Assembly: GCF_947623445.1 (NCBI RefSeq)
Contig: NC_135241.1
Span: forward strand, 15,440,501 to 15,504,500
DNA: 64,000 bases
Direction of reading: 5' to 3'
Origin: Clavelina lepadiformis
Taxonomy: Eukaryota > Chordata > Ascidiacea > Aplousobranchia > Clavelinidae
Shown here: in pieces, positions 48,494-64,000 of the stretch
Layout: the number at the start of each line of letters is the position of its first letter
How positions within the stretch are numbered: the first letter of the stretch is position 1
Program-made: the position numbers and the translations under genes
The notes under the pieces: model-generated
Told to the model about the DNA's origin: nothing
What the model saw: the letters and a program-made list of their open reading frames with translations, nothing else
Databases searched by the model: none

Positions 48494-49249
48494 TACAATC
48501 ACAATTGGGATGTATGTGGAGATCTGAAAATGATAGCGTTCTTTTTGGATTTGCAAGGAGGCTATACTAAGCATTCTTGCTTCCTATGCTTGTGGAACAG
48601 CAGGACTGATAAACAACATTATTTTAGAAAAGACTGGCCAGCACGTGAAGAACTTACCCTGGACTCACACAATGTTGAAAACGCACCTCTCGCTCAAAGA
48701 AGTAAAATTTTGCTGCCGCCCTTAGGCCTACACATTAAAGCAGGGTTTGCAAAGCAGTATGTGAAAGCATTGGCAGCTGAAAATAGTGCATTTCAATACG
48801 TTCGTTCTATGTTTCCAAATCTCTCTGAAACCATGGTTAAGGGTGGGATATTTGTTGGGCCCCAAATAAGAAAAATATTAGCATCAAAACAACTGCATGG
48901 AGGAATCGATGTTTGATTTAGAAAAACGCACTTGGTAAGCATTTCGAATGATACTAGAAAGCTTTCTTGGCAACCATAGAATGGAAGATTATGCACAAGT
49001 TGTGTCAAATTTGATAGAAACTTAAAAAAACTTGGTTGTCGTATGTCCCTAAAATTGCATTTTTCGCATTCCGACTAGGAATATTTTCGTGATAACTTGA
49101 GAGATGTGAGCGAGGAGCATGGAAAACGTTTCCATCAAGATATTCAAGTAATGGAAAAGCAATACCAAGGGAAGTGGGATGAAGCCATGAGGGGAGATTA
49201 CATCTGGAATTTGGTTCGAGAGGACAGCACCACATATAAACGAAAGAGT
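48494..49249 (+). pseudogene. Decayed transposon ORF, repetitive animal family
   Basis: The frame reads CGDLKMIAFFLDLQGGYTKH, CFLCLWNSR, KDWPAREEL, ILLPPLGLHIKAGFAKQYVK, GIFVGPQIRKIL, then after interruptions KKLGCRMSLKLHFSH and VSEEHGKRFHQDIQVMEKQY with GKWDEAM and DYIWNLVR. This order of blocks is that of a widespread uncharacterised ORF repeated in arthropod and other animal genomes, generally regarded as transposon-derived. Here it is broken by at least two in-frame stops (48914-48916 and near 49075) plus probable indels between 48917 and 49075, so it is dead. Terminal repeats were not located. Confidence 0.75.
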
Positions 49250-51608
49250 CTTATCACATACGCATTTTTGATCGCGTGTGCTAAACGTTCATTTTATTCG
49301 GTAATTACTGTGTACGAGTTGTGTTTTCTTACGTTTTTATGTATCATCTTAAGTCCAGCATAACTGCCATTTGTAACAGATATGTCATTTCATCAAATCA
49401 AAAAGAGCGGACCTTGATTAGGGATGATAACCGAACAAGAGAAAATGCCGTTTAAATCTCCACTTTTAGCATAGTTTTCTGTTTTCCGTATTATTGAACG
49501 TGTGCTGCATGTGTTGCTGTGCCAATTTCTTAGAGTTAGTTTAAAGCAAACTGACGTGCCAACTTGTTTTTTCACCTGTAACCATTGCATTTAATCTAAT
49601 GCATATTGCATTGCAGGAAAACTTTCGTTATTTCAAACAATCTGTAATTACGTGAAAGCGTCTGACATTACAAAAAAACTAAAGTCATTTTCAGGCTCAA
49701 CGCAGCAAAAACCATAAAGCAACATCAAAAAATCACGGTAAACAAAACCAAAAATTTGTTATCCAGCTTTCTTTTGCTTAAGAATCGGTGATTTTATAAA
49801 GCCAGAGTTTGCAATGGGCTACATTAGAAGGACAGGGATAATTTTGGTTTTCATGCAAAAGTTGGTGATACTGTAGTTGACTCGCTTCATCGATCTTTAG
49901 TTGAGCCTTATGGTCAACTATATGGTTAGTCTTCCTAAAACTTGATTAAGTTAATCTTCACAGTTGAACCATTCGAGTGCTTTTTTAAACGTCTTGAAAG
50001 GACTCGCTTTTAGTGTTCAGCAATAATATAATTCAATAAAATTCAAGAGTGAATACCATGAAGCATTAAGACAAATGTGAGGAAAGGCTAATGAAAAAAG
50101 GCTCGCTCAGCTATTGGCATCTTTCCCTACATATGGGTGAAAACAGAAAACCAAGTTTTTTCAACTCTATATACTGTGGATAGGGTGCAACGACATGGCG
50201 GGTCCCACACGGCCACACTTGATTTTAAGCTTCGAGACATGGAACGTTAGGGCTCTCATGCAGTTAGGTAATTTCTCTGGAACACCTTCAATAATTACAG
50301 TATAATCAATCAAACACTTTCCAATCGGACAGGGCCTGCCTGTTTTCTCAGAACTATCTGAGTACTCTCTCTACTACTACTACTCTGAGATTGTATATCC
50401 GAAAATAGCTGAGATTGTTATTTTTTATTTTTTAAATTGTGTTAATAGTTACACTTAACATCATTGAAGGATGATTGGCGGGCTACATCATCAAGTTAAA
50501 AAAAGTTCTATCTTGGTTGTTTTGGCAAACAAACGGCTAGTGAAATAGACGATGTTGAAATAAGAAATATCATCATAAAACAAGAACATCGTTGCAAAAA
50601 GAAATGCACGCGAAGGCGATTAATCCGCAAGTATATCTTAATAAAATCCACAAAAATTAATTTGGTATTACCCAGCTACAAGTACAAATTCCCGCTCACA
50701 AATGAAAAATGCAAACACCAGCCGAAAACTTGCACCATTGCAAGCGCAAGCATACAACAGGTTACACTGCGTGTACAATGTACATAGCTTTGGCAAGGCA
50801 TAATTATAATACAAACTGATGAAAAATAGCACACCGCAACACCAAGTCAAAGTCTCTTTTGAAAACCTGTCCAGTGCTTGCGATTGTCCACTACAACTGC
50901 GCATCAAGCATGTATATTTACAATTTACATGAACAATTCTGCTTCTTACATTGCTTAGAGTTTAGTGTATAGAATTTTGCCGTAATGGTTATGAACTTCC
51001 AAAACGTAAATGAAATTGAGAATCCGGAATGTCAAAGTTTTCAACCGGGTTATATGAAAACAGCATAGTTATTAGTATAATGCTATGACCAGACATCAAC
51101 TAGTGCACATTGCATAAAATATACGTTAGCGTAGCTGCATTATAAAAACAAAGAACAGAAATTTGTACAGATTATTATCTATTATCCCGGGCTATCTACG
51201 GTACTTATTGCATGCGGCAAACAAAAATGAAAGCATATTATTTAGTTTCTGGGCCAAAAGCTTTCCCAATAAAATAAGTTATACCTAACAGAATAATATA
51301 CCACTGCTAATACTACCATATCATGCAAGAATGTTAGAAGCGTTTTAAAGCAGAAACCTGCGTTCAATATTGATTACGTCTAACTTTAAATTTAGGTTGG
51401 GATTGATGACGAATGAAACTACTATAAACAGAAATACGCAAAAAGCAGTATGGGCAGTATGAACATGCAAAAATAAAAGAAAAGCTCATACAAGTGCAAT
51501 TCAGAAACATACACAGGTGCAAGTTTCTGTCTTTATGAAATAATGTTTAGAGAGTCCTTCAAAATTATATTATTTCTGTACTTAGCATATTCAACTTGAG
51601 ACAAAGTT
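49250..51608. other. Intergenic stretch before the semaphorin 3' end
   Basis: AT-rich DNA without supported genes. A short CTACTACTACTACTCT run occurs near 50370-50385. The semaphorin 3' UTR (minus strand) must occupy the right part. Confidence 0.45.
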
Positions 51609-63976
<12,368 letters not shown>

Positions 63977-64000
63977 CTAGAAAGCAAGAGCAATATTGTT

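Noticed and set aside
50160..50260. Short protein-like stretch near CATGGCGGGTCCCACACGG
   Set aside because: Too short and interrupted by stops; no motif specific enough to assign.

Overview
The window looks like nuclear DNA of an animal, most likely an ascidian tunicate or a similar marine deuterostome. It is AT-rich, every recognisable gene is split by GT-AG introns of about 0.1-5 kb, and the gene families are animal ones: NRF-6-like acyltransferases, rhodopsin-like receptors, nicolin-1, secreted phospholipase A2 and a transmembrane semaphorin. Small DNA transposons are frequent, and the palindrome TAGGCCTA recurs outside exons. The lineage is an inference; no species marker is present. Exon borders were placed by hand from splice sites, phase continuity and comparison of paralogs inside the window.

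Layout. 0-0.7 kb (+): last two exons of an NRF-6-like membrane acyltransferase. 3.4-16.5 kb (-): a tandem family of divergent seven-transmembrane receptors, with two complete six-exon genes (3420-7313 and 13320-16502) and, between them, an orphan pair of exons for TM7 and the cytoplasmic tail (10240-11298). 16.5-22 kb: no genes seen, but a large imperfect inverted repeat. 22.0-27.6 kb (+): a complete 14-exon NRF-6-like gene, paralogous to the one at the left edge. 27.6-34.3 kb: non-coding, with MITE-like elements. 34.3-42.8 kb (+): an unrecognised small membrane protein with a cysteine-rich region and two alternative last exons. 42.85-44.2 kb (+): nicolin-1, starting 72 bp after the previous stop codon. 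46.0-47.0 kb (+): secreted phospholipase A2. 48.5-49.3 kb: a decayed transposon ORF. 51.6-64 kb (-): a class-6-like transmembrane semaphorin that continues past the right edge. It has a roughly 1.5-kb terminal-type exon that could give a second, secreted isoform with an unrecognised 500-residue C-terminus.

Most notable points: (1) the alternative semaphorin terminal exon; (2) the receptor family, which has QRL in place of DRY and no proline in NPxxY, with an identical exon architecture in two genes and a spare TM7/tail cassette; (3) the unknown Cys-rich gene with duplicated last exons, lying almost on top of nicolin-1, which suggests an operon or a shared locus; (4) several uncatalogued inverted-repeat elements, one with a perfect 8-bp hAT target duplication.
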